This document shows, piece by piece, positions 1-9,311 of a stretch of 64,000 nt of DNA. Position 1 is the stretch's first letter. Each line of letters starts with the position of its first letter. The DNA is taken from assembly GCF_002887595.1 (NCBI RefSeq), contig NZ_PEBU01000001.1, positions 496,001-560,000 of the forward strand, in the 5' to 3' direction. The notes beneath the pieces are model-generated. The model was not told the origin of the DNA and searched no databases. It saw only the letters and a program-made list of their open reading frames with translations. The position numbers and the translations under genes were made by a program. The stretch is from Bowmanella denitrificans. Its GTDB lineage: Bacteria > Pseudomonadota > Gammaproteobacteria > Enterobacterales > Alteromonadaceae.

Positions 1-1
1 A

Positions 2-592
2 CGCCTTACTGAAGAGAAAAAAATTCTTGATGCAAGAATTTCATTAGATGCAGGTACTGCAAGTGAGCAAGATTTAATTGATAAGAAAACGTTAGATTCG
101 ACGTTAGATAAACTTCAATCACAATACAATTTGGATAATCAAATTGCTTCTCAAGAGTCAAATTTGCAAGCGTCTGTTGCTCAAGTACAGTTGAGCGCAT
201 TGAATGCCCAGCTTAATCTGGCTAAGGCCCAAGGCAATTTTGAAAATAATATTGCGGTTTCCCAGTTGGAATCACAGCTATCTTTATTGACAGCCCAACT
301 AAATGCGGACAAAGCTGGAGATTCCTTTGAGAACAACAGAAAAATAGCATCTCTTCAGTCTCAAGTGTCTTTGCTGACTGCTCAACTTAATGCCGATAAA
401 GCGAAAAAAGGCTATGCAACAGAGTTAGAAAGCCACCTAACCACAATCAATAATAACCTTAAAACTATTCTTAATACTGGTCAGAATCAGGCTCAAATAA
501 ACGCAATGCAGAGCGAGATTGAGTTGCTGAAGAAAGAAATAGAATTGATTAGAGCTCGGAGAGAACTTGAAGAAGTGAGGGCTCAAGACTGA
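2..592 (+). CDS. C-terminal part of a repetitive coiled-coil protein (5' end outside window)
   Basis: The reading frame is already open at base 2, so the gene starts upstream of the window and only its last 196 codons are visible. There is no need to invoke the internal TTG near 131. The product is hydrophilic, rich in Gln, Asn, Leu, Ala and Lys, and reads as a long alpha-helical coiled coil. It has about three imperfect 29-residue repeats, recognisable by the recurring blocks LTAQLNADKA and SFENN followed by SLQSQ or QLESQ. The C-terminus (IELLKKEIELIRARRELEE) is a strong heptad helix. Base composition is clearly more AT-rich than the genes after 2.3 kb, which with the adjacent IS suggests acquired DNA. 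I do not recognise a family; a surface, phage-tail or secreted structural protein are all possible. Confidence 0.7.
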   Translation, partial: RLTEEKKILDARISLDAGTASEQDLIDKKTLDSTLDKLQSQYNLDNQIASQESNLQASVAQVQLSALNAQLNLAKAQGNFENNIAVSQLESQLSLLTAQLNADKAGDSFENNRKIASLQSQVSLLTAQLNADKAKKGYATELESHLTTINNNLKTILNTGQNQAQINAMQSEIELLKKEIELIRARRELEEVRAQD

Positions 593-777
593 CAATTCAT
601 TTGGATTAGCACTGCTTTGATATTGGAGGCTGGACCATTTCTACTTTATAATTGGTCGCATATAAATTGAAGTTACATAAACATCCTGAAATGATCAAAA
701 TTCAATGCTGTTTCGATCATTGTCAGTAGCGAACTTTTTCGAGTGTATGTAAGTTTTGTACTTTAATAATTTTTTGG

Positions 778-786
778 GATCGAACT
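778..786. repeat. Target site duplication of the IS, left copy
   Basis: GATCGAACT lies immediately outside the left end of the IS and is repeated exactly at 2110-2118. Nine base pairs is the duplication length known for IS10-group elements. The perfect identity says the insertion is recent or has not decayed. Confidence 0.93.
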
Positions 787-2109
787 CTGACCGATCCCCA
801 CGAATTCATACTTTACCTTGTCCAAGCCAGGCCTCGTCAATACAAGTATAGAACCAATCCATAGCTCGTTGCCATTGACTGTGGGTAAAGGTGAACGCTG
901 TTGCCATGCCCCGCAGTCCGAGGCTATGCCACGATAGTGTTGGGCTGGTTGAGGTATTGGCTTGAAAGCGTCGATGTTTACCGCTCTTCCAGATGACCAT
1001 GCCCAATAGCAGCATCATTAGGGATGCCAGTGTAGTCAACAGCATTAAGACCGTCAGTCGGTCGGGTTTGATGCTATGGCTCTGTTCGACACCCAAACCA
1101 AAGCGACGGCTTTTCATATCCCGAAAGCCCTCTTCAATCTGCATGCGCTGACGGTAAATGCCGACCACCTGTTTAGCCAGCTTGCGATGTAGCGGCAATG
1201 AGGTAGCAAGTAGCCAGGGGTCATTGGCACTTTGTGCGTGTTTGATGGATTGCCCTGATTGTTTGTGTGAACCGTCAGGGTTGGTGGCATGTCGCCCTTT
1301 GTTGGGTTGCTTTATCAACACCAGGGTGCAGTCAAAAGGCCTATTCCGGGCAATCTTAGCCCGCTCAAACCGTTTGGCTCGCGCCGTCGCCTGTTGGTAC
1401 AAATGGGTAATACATTGCCAGCGGCTCCCTTGGTCAACAGAGTAGAAATGCGGTTTGCGTACACGTCCGACAAAATGCCATTGCATGGCCTGCACCAAAC
1501 GAAACCAGGGCGATTTAAAGCCGGCATCGGTGACGATAATGGGCTGGCACTGAGAAGGCAGGACAGAGCTCAGCTTGGCCAGAAATCGCTTGTGGGTGGC
1601 AGGTTTCTCTTTGGTGCTGTTGCTGTGCACTTCCTGATACAAGGTGACAGAGCGCCCTTTTAACGTCATTGCGGCCCGCAATAGGAAATGGCCCTTATGG
1701 TCATCCAAATCAGACCAATCTATGGCAATCACCGGATGCTTAGCATGGCAAAACACATGACTGATAGCGGTATAAAGTGCCGGTATATCCTGTCTGAGCG
1801 CCTGATTAGACAGCAGCCGGTCGGCCCGCTTTATCCGGTGTTTTTCATAGGCCTTTGAGCGGATACCGCGCCCGATACTCGTCACCGTTCCAGCGCTGCC
1901 ATTCGCCAAACTATGCACACAGGCCAGCACGGCTTGTTGTCTGGTTTTGTGCATATTGAAGGTGACAAGCGAGACTAACTTGGTCAACATAGTACGGACA
2001 TTCATGGCGTTTCCTGACGGTTTTGTTTTGGCGAACGATCTGATCACTAAACGCCGTGAATGTTCCCTATCTCAATGAATTTTATCGACTATTTGTGGGG
2101 ATTCCTCAG
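787..2109 (-). mobile_element. Complete IS4-family (IS10-group) insertion sequence, 1323 bp
   Basis: The element is bounded by terminal inverted repeats: CTGACCGATCCCCAC at the left end (787 inward) and CTGAGGAATCCCCAC at the right end (read inward from 2109). Both resemble the known IS10 end beginning CTGATGAATCCCC. A perfect 9-bp duplication, GATCGAACT, flanks it at 778-786 and 2110-2118. One transposase gene fills the element. Length, ends, duplication size and transposase all agree with the IS10 group. It lies in AT-rich intergenic DNA and does not visibly interrupt a gene. Confidence 0.95.
806..2005 (-). CDS. IS10-like DDE transposase
   Basis: This transposase (399 aa) catalyses cut-and-paste movement of the surrounding IS. 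It follows the IS10 transposase along its length: an N-terminal helical region ending in IKRADRLL, then VIAIDWSDL with the first catalytic Asp, GRSVTLYQEVH, IVTDAGFKSPWF with the second Asp, and the IS4-family YREK signature as YRQRMQIEEGFRDMK with the catalytic Glu. IS10 transposase is 402 aa, close to this size. The frame is open to a GTG at 2047, but the ATG at 2005 is preceded by AGGA at good spacing and gives the family length, so I use it. The frame is intact and all three acidic residues are present, so it is probably active. Confidence 0.93.
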   Translation of the reverse strand: MNVRTMLTKLVSLVTFNMHKTRQQAVLACVHSLANGSAGTVTSIGRGIRSKAYEKHRIKRADRLLSNQALRQDIPALYTAISHVFCHAKHPVIAIDWSDLDDHKGHFLLRAAMTLKGRSVTLYQEVHSNSTKEKPATHKRFLAKLSSVLPSQCQPIIVTDAGFKSPWFRLVQAMQWHFVGRVRKPHFYSVDQGSRWQCITHLYQQATARAKRFERAKIARNRPFDCTLVLIKQPNKGRHATNPDGSHKQSGQSIKHAQSANDPWLLATSLPLHRKLAKQVVGIYRQRMQIEEGFRDMKSRRFGLGVEQSHSIKPDRLTVLMLLTTLASLMMLLLGMVIWKSGKHRRFQANTSTSPTLSWHSLGLRGMATAFTFTHSQWQRAMDWFYTCIDEAWLGQGKV

Positions 2110-2118
2110 GATCGAACT
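2110..2118. repeat. Target site duplication of the IS, right copy
   Basis: GATCGAACT directly follows the right terminal repeat and matches 778-786 exactly. The stretch from here to the subtilase start at 2364 is AT-rich; I see no gene in it. Confidence 0.93.
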
Positions 2119-2363
2119 TTATTATAAAGATCATACATTTAGTGAGATATCTCAGTTTCGTACTTTATTTAGCTCGCACACTTCGGGGCCTTCAGCTCCC
2201 TTTTTAATGCCTAGTTATGCCCAATGAAGATTTGATGCTCTTATACAGACAGGCAAATCAATTACACCCTGTAGCACTTATTCACTAACTGTTGGTTTTT
2301 TGCTCTGACTTTCTGATTAACATCTGACTAACTTTTCGCCCCATCATGCCAATGGAAGGGACA

Positions 2364-5300
2364 ATGCGTAATTTCTGCCGGTGTTATTTAGTCTTTGTAA
2401 TCAAATCGTTAGCCATTTTTATGGCGATAGCAACCTATGCTCAGGGTTCTGTAGAGCGCCTTGCTGGCCAATATATCGTTGTTCTGGACACGCCGACAAT
2501 CTCAGCACCGTCTGATCAGCTGCAACTGGCAACCCAGTCGGTTTCTGCCCTTGCCCGTCAGCAAGTTCATCATCAGCAGCAGGTATTTTCCCGGCAGGTA
2601 AAACGGCAGGTGCCTGGCGCCCGCATAAAACGTCGTTTTGATACCTTGATCAATGCGGTGGAAGTGGCTATCGACGACAGCCAGTTACCCGCCTTATTGG
2701 CGCTACCGGCAGTGAAACAGATTTACCCGGTAAGAATGCGTTATGCCCATCTGGATGCCAGTCATCAGGTCACCGGTAGTGTACAGGGCTGGCAACTGCT
2801 GGGCGGGCAGCAGCATGCTGGCAAAGGGGTAAAGATTGCCATTATCGACTCTGGTATTCAGCCGCGTAACCCAATGTTTTCCGACAACGGCTTGGATGCG
2901 CCGGATCTGGCCAGGCATAGCTGGCTTCAGGAGACCCCGGACTATTGTCGTCAGGTCGGGGGAGACCCAAATTTTTGCAACAATAAAGTGATTATCGCCC
3001 GGGTATTCCCGCCTTCGGAAGACGATATATTTCACTTAGAACCTGGCGTCGAGATTTCACCATTGGACAACAACCGCCATGGCAGCCATGTGGCTGGTAT
3101 CGCCGCCGGTGTACCTATTGATGTCACCTTCGAAGATGTGAATGTAAGCTTGTCCGGCGTGGCACCCGGTGCCTATCTGATGGTCTACAAGGCGCTGTTT
3201 GATAATGGCGGCGTTGTCAGGGGCTCGGATGCCATGCTACTGCAAGCACTGGAATACGCGGTAAAAGACGGCGCAGACGTGATTAATAACTCCTGGGGCG
3301 CCATCCAGGACGAAGACCCGCAAGCCTCGGTGTTTGCTGCGGTGTTTGCTGCGGCAGAGCAAATGGGCATAGTGATAGTCAATTCCGCCGGGAACAATGG
3401 TGCCTGGGGTGATAATGCGATTAATTGCCCGGGTTGTATCGAGTCTGGTATCACGGTAGCGAACAGCACTCACGGCCGCACTTTTGGGCATAAGATAACC
3501 CTTGGGGATACGCAGATTGCCAGCTCGTCGGGCGATAATCAGCTGGCCTTTGAGGACTTGCAACTGCCTCTGATGTCAGCCCGCAATCTCAGTTCTGATG
3601 CCTGCAACAGCATTAGCACAGCGGTATTTAGCGGGGCAGCAGTACTGATTGATTACAACAACGGCTGCCCACTGGATACCCTGGCGCACAACGTTGCACA
3701 GGCCGGTGGCCAGGCCCTGTTGATTTATCAGGAAAACTTATCTGATTTTGAGACGCTGCGGCCCTTTAACCAGATTTCCGGTGATTTCCCCGTACCGGTA
3801 TTAGGCCTGACCAGAGAACAGGGGCGCATGTTGCAGGAGCGGGCGCTGACTCCAATTAGTGTCACGATATCCGGCAGTCGCGAGGCATTGGTAGATCAAA
3901 GCCTGCATAACCAGTTAAATCCGGGCAGCTCGGTGGGCCCGAATACCAATCCCAATGTGCTTAAGCCCGATATCACCGCACCAGGCACAGATATTCTGTC
4001 TGCCGCCGCACCTCGCCCGGATGTGATATTTCCGCCAGGCCTGCCGCCCATATCAGATCCGGATAATGAGCAGCCGGTGTTTGCCCTGATCAGTGGCACC
4101 AGTATGTCGTCACCCCAGGTGGCAGGTGCGGCCGCACTGCTGCGCCAAGCACATCCCGACTGGAGCGCCGCTCAAATTAAAACCGCGCTGACCTCTACCG
4201 CCAGCGCCAGCATCAAAAAAGAACAAGCCACTGCCACTCCTTTTGAACAAGGCGCGGGCCTGCTGAATATTGCGGCGGCCATCGAGGCAACATTAACCTT
4301 TACATCCGCATCCCATGCCCATGGTGCTTGTGTGGCGCGCTGTCATTTTGCGAATCAACTTACCAACGTCAGTGACCAGAACCAGTCGGTGCAGGTCAGT
4401 ATTCAACTGGACCATCCGCTAGCGTCTTACACGCTGGCGCAACCTTATTTTGATTTATCTGCAGCGGGTTCATCCGGCTCGTCAGCCAATCTGAGCTTCA
4501 GTATCGACACCTCGGCAGTTGAAAACGCTACCTGGGTATTTGGCAGAGTGATGTTGACCCTGAGTAACGGTAAAATTCAGCAACTCCCAATCGCGGTTTA
4601 TGCCAATGACAACAGCGACACCCGGGCATTAAGTTCCAATATTTCCCTCGGCCCAGATGGCCAGTTAAACGCCACCACCAGAGTCAGAAACGTAGATTTT
4701 GTCAGCCCGCCATCTCTGAGTATCAGCACGCCAGACTTTGCCACTATCCTGGCCGACAGCATCCGCGCCGACACGTCTAACGGCCAAACCAACGAGCTGG
4801 CCATCAACAGCGATGGCAAGTTGCTTTGGCGGGGCACACTTAGCGCGGGCAATATGCAGTTGCAACCAACTACGGCCTGGAGCGCACCAAGCTTAAAAGC
4901 CAGCGGCGTGCCGCCGGTGGCCTGCCAGGACAGCTGTTTCGCCTTTTCCAAACAGGTGGATTTTCCCTTTATTTACCATGGTCAGCAGTACCAGGGCATT
5001 ACGGTATCCAGCAATGGCTTCATAGTGGCAGGCCAGGTGGAACTTGGGCCGTTTGACGCCAATCCGGTGATGACGTTGCCCAGTGAAGACAACCTGAATA
5101 ACGTTATTGCCCCGCTGTGGGCCGAGTACGATCTGCGTAACCCCGGCACCCCCGACGACAGTGGCCAGGGTGAACTTTATATCGATACGGTCAGTTGGCA
5201 GGGCGAGGAGTATCTGGTGGTTGAATGGAATCAGGTGGGGTTGTTTGGTTATGACGAGGAAGGCTATGAGCCTTATACATTTCAGGTCATTATTAAAGCC

Positions 5301-6254
5301 AACAGCGACCAGATTCTGTTTAACTATCTGCACGTTACGCAGTTAGTTAACGCCATCATAGGGGCGGAAAACCATGATGCCACCCTGGGTGTGACCTATT
5401 CGCCGCAAACCAACGGCTTAGCCTTACCCATTCCTATCCAGGGCAGCAACGTGTCGCTGGCCTTAACCTCACAACCGGCCGGCATGGCAGATATTCACTA
5501 TGCCATTGCCCTGCAAGCAGCGGGCATTCAGGCCCAGGCGGATGAGATCCGTATCGAGGAAGATCAGTCTGTCAGCATTGATGTGCTGAAAAATGACAAT
5601 CCTCCACGTGACCTTGTTATCAGTGCCGAACTGACCGGCACAAAACAGCGCACTGAGGCACAGCGTTTAGTATCTTTACCCTTGCCGCCGCTTGATGCCT
5701 CCACTCTGAGTATTGTGTCGGCGCCGTTACAGGGTAGTGCCGCGGTTGTAGAAGGTCGTATCAATTACACCCCTGACCCAAACTTTAATGGCAATGATAC
5801 CCTGACTTATCAGGTTGCTGACCAAACCGGTAAATTGTCAACGGCGACCCAGGTTACACTGATTGTCTCTGCGGTTAATGATGCGCCCAGCATCGACTCT
5901 ATTGCCACACAGCTGGTAGCGCCAGGCACCGATGTCAGCGTGATTGCCCAGGGCAGCGACGCAGAAAACGACAGCCTGACCTGGACCTGGACACAAACAG
6001 CAGGACCTGCGGTATCCATGACAACGGATGCCAATCAATTACAGTTTCGCGCGCCAAACAGCCCGGCGGGTGCCAGTTTGTCGTTTTCTGTCACGGCCTC
6101 TGACGGCCTGTTATCCAGTACCCCGCAGCAGGCCAAGGTAACGGTAAGGGCAACGGAAAAAGCAGCAGATAATCGTTCAGGTGGCAGTCTGCACTACGCC
6201 TTACTCTATCTGCTGATATTACTGATGGTACGAAAACGCAGCTTGCCTCAATAA
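2364..6254 (+). CDS. Secreted S8 subtilisin-like serine protease with PA insert and GlyGly-CTERM tail
   Basis: Large secreted protease of about 1296 aa. Counting from the ATG at 2346, the order is: signal peptide (to about 34), I9-type inhibitor propeptide (about 40-130), S8 catalytic domain with Asp168 (IAIIDSGIQ), His245 (RHGSHVAG), oxyanion Asn350 (SAGNNG) and Ser586 (SGTSMSSP), a PA-like insert between Asn and Ser (about 400-505), then Fn3/Ig-like and cadherin-like modules (NDTLTYQVAD, VNDAPSI). The last residues, SGGS plus a hydrophobic helix plus RKR, look like a GlyGly-CTERM signal cut by rhombosortase in Alteromonadales and Vibrionales. I prefer the ATG at 2364 because GGAAGGG precedes it and the next residues form a normal signal peptide; the ATGs at 2346 and 2352 lack a ribosome site. 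The gene is monocistronic. Substrate unknown. Confidence 0.93.
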   Translation: MRNFCRCYLVFVIKSLAIFMAIATYAQGSVERLAGQYIVVLDTPTISAPSDQLQLATQSVSALARQQVHHQQQVFSRQVKRQVPGARIKRRFDTLINAVEVAIDDSQLPALLALPAVKQIYPVRMRYAHLDASHQVTGSVQGWQLLGGQQHAGKGVKIAIIDSGIQPRNPMFSDNGLDAPDLARHSWLQETPDYCRQVGGDPNFCNNKVIIARVFPPSEDDIFHLEPGVEISPLDNNRHGSHVAGIAAGVPIDVTFEDVNVSLSGVAPGAYLMVYKALFDNGGVVRGSDAMLLQALEYAVKDGADVINNSWGAIQDEDPQASVFAAVFAAAEQMGIVIVNSAGNNGAWGDNAINCPGCIESGITVANSTHGRTFGHKITLGDTQIASSSGDNQLAFEDLQLPLMSARNLSSDACNSISTAVFSGAAVLIDYNNGCPLDTLAHNVAQAGGQALLIYQENLSDFETLRPFNQISGDFPVPVLGLTREQGRMLQERALTPISVTISGSREALVDQSLHNQLNPGSSVGPNTNPNVLKPDITAPGTDILSAAAPRPDVIFPPGLPPISDPDNEQPVFALISGTSMSSPQVAGAAALLRQAHPDWSAAQIKTALTSTASASIKKEQATATPFEQGAGLLNIAAAIEATLTFTSASHAHGACVARCHFANQLTNVSDQNQSVQVSIQLDHPLASYTLAQPYFDLSAAGSSGSSANLSFSIDTSAVENATWVFGRVMLTLSNGKIQQLPIAVYANDNSDTRALSSNISLGPDGQLNATTRVRNVDFVSPPSLSISTPDFATILADSIRADTSNGQTNELAINSDGKLLWRGTLSAGNMQLQPTTAWSAPSLKASGVPPVACQDSCFAFSKQVDFPFIYHGQQYQGITVSSNGFIVAGQVELGPFDANPVMTLPSEDNLNNVIAPLWAEYDLRNPGTPDDSGQGELYIDTVSWQGEEYLVVEWNQVGLFGYDEEGYEPYTFQVIIKANSDQILFNYLHVTQLVNAIIGAENHDATLGVTYSPQTNGLALPIPIQGSNVSLALTSQPAGMADIHYAIALQAAGIQAQADEIRIEEDQSVSIDVLKNDNPPRDLVISAELTGTKQRTEAQRLVSLPLPPLDASTLSIVSAPLQGSAAVVEGRINYTPDPNFNGNDTLTYQVADQTGKLSTATQVTLIVSAVNDAPSIDSIATQLVAPGTDVSVIAQGSDAENDSLTWTWTQTAGPAVSMTTDANQLQFRAPNSPAGASLSFSVTASDGLLSSTPQQAKVTVRATEKAADNRSGGSLHYALLYLLILLMVRKRSLPQ

Positions 6255-6334
6255 CGCTTGAAGGCATTCAACATCACTGCACAGGCAAAACAAAAGGTAA
6301 CGGGCTGTTCTGCCAGTTACCTTGAAACAGCGGA

Positions 6335-7183
6335 TTATTCGACCGGGATATAGATTTCCGTCTTGAGATTTTGTGGCTTGGTTTTGCGTGGGTCGCGGTT
6401 CAGGTACAGCTCAAAGACCGGCACATCGCGCAACTTATAATTGCCCTCAGGCAACCATTGATGAAATATGCTGGTGTAGGTTTCACTGAGTTTTTCATGG
6501 GCGCCGCGATGCAGAAACTTCAGATATCGTCCGCCTTCAATCACATGCTGACTGACGTCAGTGGTGCCGCCCAGGTCGGCATTAATATCCAGGCAGGCGT
6601 CATAGCGAATCCGGTCTGGCTGGGTCAGATTCGGGTCATCTCTGGGAATGCCAAATAGCCTGACCTGGCTATTCATCAGGCGGTTTGAATACGCGAATTT
6701 CATTATCTTGGCCCAGGCTTGCGGTGCCGCTTGGGCATAAGTGCCAACTGCCCTGGCACAAATTACAGGCATGTCTGGCAGTTCAACAATATCAGGTTGC
6801 ATATCAATACTCCTTGTGGGAATTGGTTGAATGGCATGGTTACCAATATGAACCACCAGCTTTCTGACCTGACTGGGCGTACAGCAAAACTGCTTTTTAA
6901 ACGCCTTATGAAAAGACGCCTGATTGTCGTATCCACACTTAAAGGCAATCTCGGTCAGACTGTCACTGGAATGCAGCAGGTGCTTTACCGATCTTTCCAG
7001 TAACAGTCTTTTCTTAAAGGCATACACCCCCTCGCCGAAGGCCGCGCAGAACAGTCGATGAAAGTGAAACTTTGAATAACAGGCAATATCCGCCAACCTG
7101 CCCACATCCAGGTCCGCATCCAGGTTGTTTTCAATGTAGCGAATAACCCTGTTGATCCTGTCTGTATGAATGTCTCTGCTCAC
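6335..7183 (-). CDS. AraC-family regulator with GyrI-like effector domain
   Basis: A 282-aa transcription factor. Residues about 1-110 form the AraC/XylS double helix-turn-helix; visible marks are LADIACYSKFHFHRLF in the first HTH and LTEIAFKCGYDNQASFHKAF in the second. Residues about 125-282 are a GyrI-like/effector-binding fold, the domain used by Rob- and SbmC-type proteins to bind small amphipathic compounds; the end, VFELYLNRDPRKT then IYIPVE, is typical. The DNA-binding domain comes first, as in other AraC-GyrI fusions. Neighbours do not reveal a target; it may control itself or distant efflux genes. The inducer is not inferable. Confidence 0.9.
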   Translation of the reverse strand: MSRDIHTDRINRVIRYIENNLDADLDVGRLADIACYSKFHFHRLFCAAFGEGVYAFKKRLLLERSVKHLLHSSDSLTEIAFKCGYDNQASFHKAFKKQFCCTPSQVRKLVVHIGNHAIQPIPTRSIDMQPDIVELPDMPVICARAVGTYAQAAPQAWAKIMKFAYSNRLMNSQVRLFGIPRDDPNLTQPDRIRYDACLDINADLGGTTDVSQHVIEGGRYLKFLHRGAHEKLSETYTSIFHQWLPEGNYKLRDVPVFELYLNRDPRKTKPQNLKTEIYIPVE

Positions 7184-7276
7184 AACCCGTCCAAAGCTAA
7201 TGGTTCATCGCCATGCTATGGCGGATGCCCCAAAGATTCTTTTCCATTGCTGCTATTTTGCTAGGCTAAACCGGCG

Positions 7277-8545
7277 TTATGGCAGACGACTGACAATCAG
7301 TGCGGCGTTGACCCCACCGAAGCCAAAGCCGTCGCACAATGCATGTTGAATATTGGCTTTACGCGCGGTGCGTGGCACAAAATCCAGGTCCTGCATTTCT
7401 TGGTCGGCGGCATGGAAATTCAGGGTTGGCGGCAACTCCCCATTTATGACGGCCAGAGCCGAGAAAATACTTTCCACACCACCGGCCGCACCGAGCAAAT
7501 GGCCGGTGGCAGATTTAGTTGAGGAAATCGGCACGTTGGCCAGCGCCGCGCCAAATACATTGCGTAAGGCGGCAATTTCCGCCCGATCGCCAACCGGAGT
7601 AGAGGTGGCATGGGCATTAATATAGCCAATATCGCCGGTACTGAGATTCGCCATAGCCAAGGCCGTTTCGATAGCCATGGCAGCACCTGAGCCGTCGTCC
7701 GGCCCGGCGGTAATATGATGAGCATCGGCACTGGTGCCGTAACCACTGAGCACGGCCAGTGGCGTGGCACCGCGCTGCAGGGCATGTTCCAGGGTTTCAA
7801 TAACCAACAAGCCCGCACCTTCTCCCATCACAAAACCGTTGCGGTCCTTATCAAAGGGCCTGGATGCCTGAGTCGGCTGGTCGGTTTGCAATGACAGTGC
7901 CTTAAGGGCGTTGAAACTGGCCAGGGATAATGGGTCGATACAAGCTTCCGCCCCGCCCACCAGCGCCACTTTGGCTTCACCCGTTCGAATCAGGCGCATA
8001 CCATCGCCAATGGCTTGTACCCCGGCAGCGCAGGCGGTAACAGGGCAACCCAGCGGGCCCTTAAAGCCATAACGAATGGAGATATTGCCAGCCGCCAGGT
8101 TGGCCAGAAATGCCGGTACGGTAAACGGCGAAAGGCGCCTAAATCCCCTTTGCACCAGGGTGTTTTGCGCCTCGGTGATGGTGGTAAAACCGCCTATGCC
8201 CGAAGCCACTATGGTGGCAGTGGCTCTTTTGTCCTGCTCGGTTTGTGGCAACCAGGCTGCCTGTTGTAAAGCTTCCTGCGCCGCCGCCATGGCATACAGG
8301 GTAAAGCGATCGAGCTTCTTCAGATCTTTCTTATCCACCACACTAAGCGGATCAAAACCTGCTTCACTGTCTTCATCAATACCTGGCACCACGCCGCCGA
8401 TACGCACGGGCACATCGCCCAGCTCAATATGCGATAGGGTTCTGATGCCGGATTGTCCGGCAGTCAGCCTTTGCCAGTTTACCTTGACCCCGTTAGCCAG
8501 AGGACTGATCATACCCATGCCGGTGATTACAATAGGTGAATGCAT
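7277..8545 (-). CDS. FabF-like beta-ketoacyl-ACP synthase
   Basis: A thiolase-fold condensing enzyme of 422 aa (E. coli FabF is about 413) that would extend acyl chains by decarboxylative Claisen condensation with malonyl-ACP. The catalytic triad is intact: Cys172 (CPVTACAAG), His312 (NAHATSTPVGD) and His349 (KSATGHLLGAAGG), with the conserved Lys344. Gly-rich GMGMISPLANG opens the protein and GFGFGGVNAALI closes it. It stands alone, without acpP or fabG, and is divergent from a TetR-type regulator, so it is more likely a regulated accessory ketosynthase (membrane lipid adjustment or a specialised fatty acid) than the housekeeping FabF. Substrate preference cannot be read from the sequence. 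Confidence 0.92.
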   Translation of the reverse strand: MHSPIVITGMGMISPLANGVKVNWQRLTAGQSGIRTLSHIELGDVPVRIGGVVPGIDEDSEAGFDPLSVVDKKDLKKLDRFTLYAMAAAQEALQQAAWLPQTEQDKRATATIVASGIGGFTTITEAQNTLVQRGFRRLSPFTVPAFLANLAAGNISIRYGFKGPLGCPVTACAAGVQAIGDGMRLIRTGEAKVALVGGAEACIDPLSLASFNALKALSLQTDQPTQASRPFDKDRNGFVMGEGAGLLVIETLEHALQRGATPLAVLSGYGTSADAHHITAGPDDGSGAAMAIETALAMANLSTGDIGYINAHATSTPVGDRAEIAALRNVFGAALANVPISSTKSATGHLLGAAGGVESIFSALAVINGELPPTLNFHAADQEMQDLDFVPRTARKANIQHALCDGFGFGGVNAALIVSRLP

Positions 8546-8612
8546 AAAAACTCCTGATAAGTTGCCAACGCAAGCACCCTAAACTCAGGCAATATATGAT
8601 CAAGATAATAAT

Positions 8613-8625
8613 CTGCCGTCGGCAG
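8613..8625. promoter_or_regulatory. Palindrome CTGCCG-T-CGGCAG, candidate TetR-type operator
   Basis: A perfect 6-1-6 inverted repeat lies in the 90-bp divergent space between the ketosynthase and the TetR gene and directly abuts the TetR ribosome site (GAGGAG) eleven bases before its ATG. Position and symmetry suit autoregulation by the neighbouring TetR protein and possible co-control of the ketosynthase. This is inference from placement; the site could also act as an RNA hairpin. Confidence 0.45.
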
Positions 8626-8635
8626 AGGAGATATC

Positions 8636-9259
8636 ATGCCCTACAGCAAAGACCATAAGCATCAGTCACGTCGCAGCATTCTGCAGGCGGCCCGTGACTT
8701 GTTTTGCCTGCATGGTTTTGACCGGGTTTCGATTAATCAGATTATGCGCCGGGCGAAAATGACTCATGGTGCCTTTTATAATCACTTCAAATCCAAGGAA
8801 GAGCTGTATAGCGCGGCGTTTGTGGATAGCCTGAAGGCCAGCCGCACTGCCAGATTGGTCAAAGGGCCGCTGTCTATTCAAAATCTGGTGGCACTGGCCA
8901 CCAGCTACTGGAATCTGCAGGAAACCAAATCCCTGGAATTGCCCGGCCCCGAAGCCATTTTGTTTAATGAAATAGGCAACAATAACAATGAGGTGCAGGC
9001 CTTATTCAGCCAGGCCTACAGCAGCCTGGTTAAAATGCTGGAAACCCGAATCAAGGCGCTAAGCAGACTGAATAAACAGCCGCAAACAAGTGATCAGGGC
9101 CTGATTGCCAACAGGGCCAGGGTAGTACTGGTCTCTCTGGTTGGCGCGGTAACCGTAGCGCGGGTGATTGCCGATGAGGATGAACGCCGACAGTTGTTAC
9201 AGGCCGCGCAGGAACAAATTCTTGCCCTGCTGGGTGCCGATAAATTACCTGTGAGTTAA
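8636..9259 (+). CDS. TetR/AcrR-family regulator divergent from the ketosynthase
   Basis: A 207-aa repressor-type protein. Residues about 12-58 carry the TetR helix-turn-helix: RSILQAARDLFCLHGFD, then MTHGAFYNHFKSKEELY as the recognition helix region. The rest is an all-helical ligand and dimer domain without a recognisable ligand signature. GAGGAG sits at good distance before the ATG. It is transcribed away from the FabF-like gene across a 90-bp gap holding a palindrome, so that gene and itself are the likely targets. An acyl-CoA or fatty-acid ligand is plausible given the neighbour but is not shown. Confidence 0.9.
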   Translation: MPYSKDHKHQSRRSILQAARDLFCLHGFDRVSINQIMRRAKMTHGAFYNHFKSKEELYSAAFVDSLKASRTARLVKGPLSIQNLVALATSYWNLQETKSLELPGPEAILFNEIGNNNNEVQALFSQAYSSLVKMLETRIKALSRLNKQPQTSDQGLIANRARVVLVSLVGAVTVARVIADEDERRQLLQAAQEQILALLGADKLPVS

Positions 9260-9311
9260 GCCCCAGTAACGCAATTCACCGACACAGAGCCAAGCATGCA
9301 GGTTTGCCGGT

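Noticed and set aside
1158-1663. Several 70-124-codon frames opposite the transposase
   Set aside because: Shadows of a recognised DDE transposase without ribosome sites or motifs.
593-2345. Similar AT-rich phrases (GAACTTT..., TTTYGTACTTTA) on both sides of the IS
   Set aside because: Beyond the exact 9-bp duplication the resemblance is loose and unequal in length, so I do not call a longer repeat.
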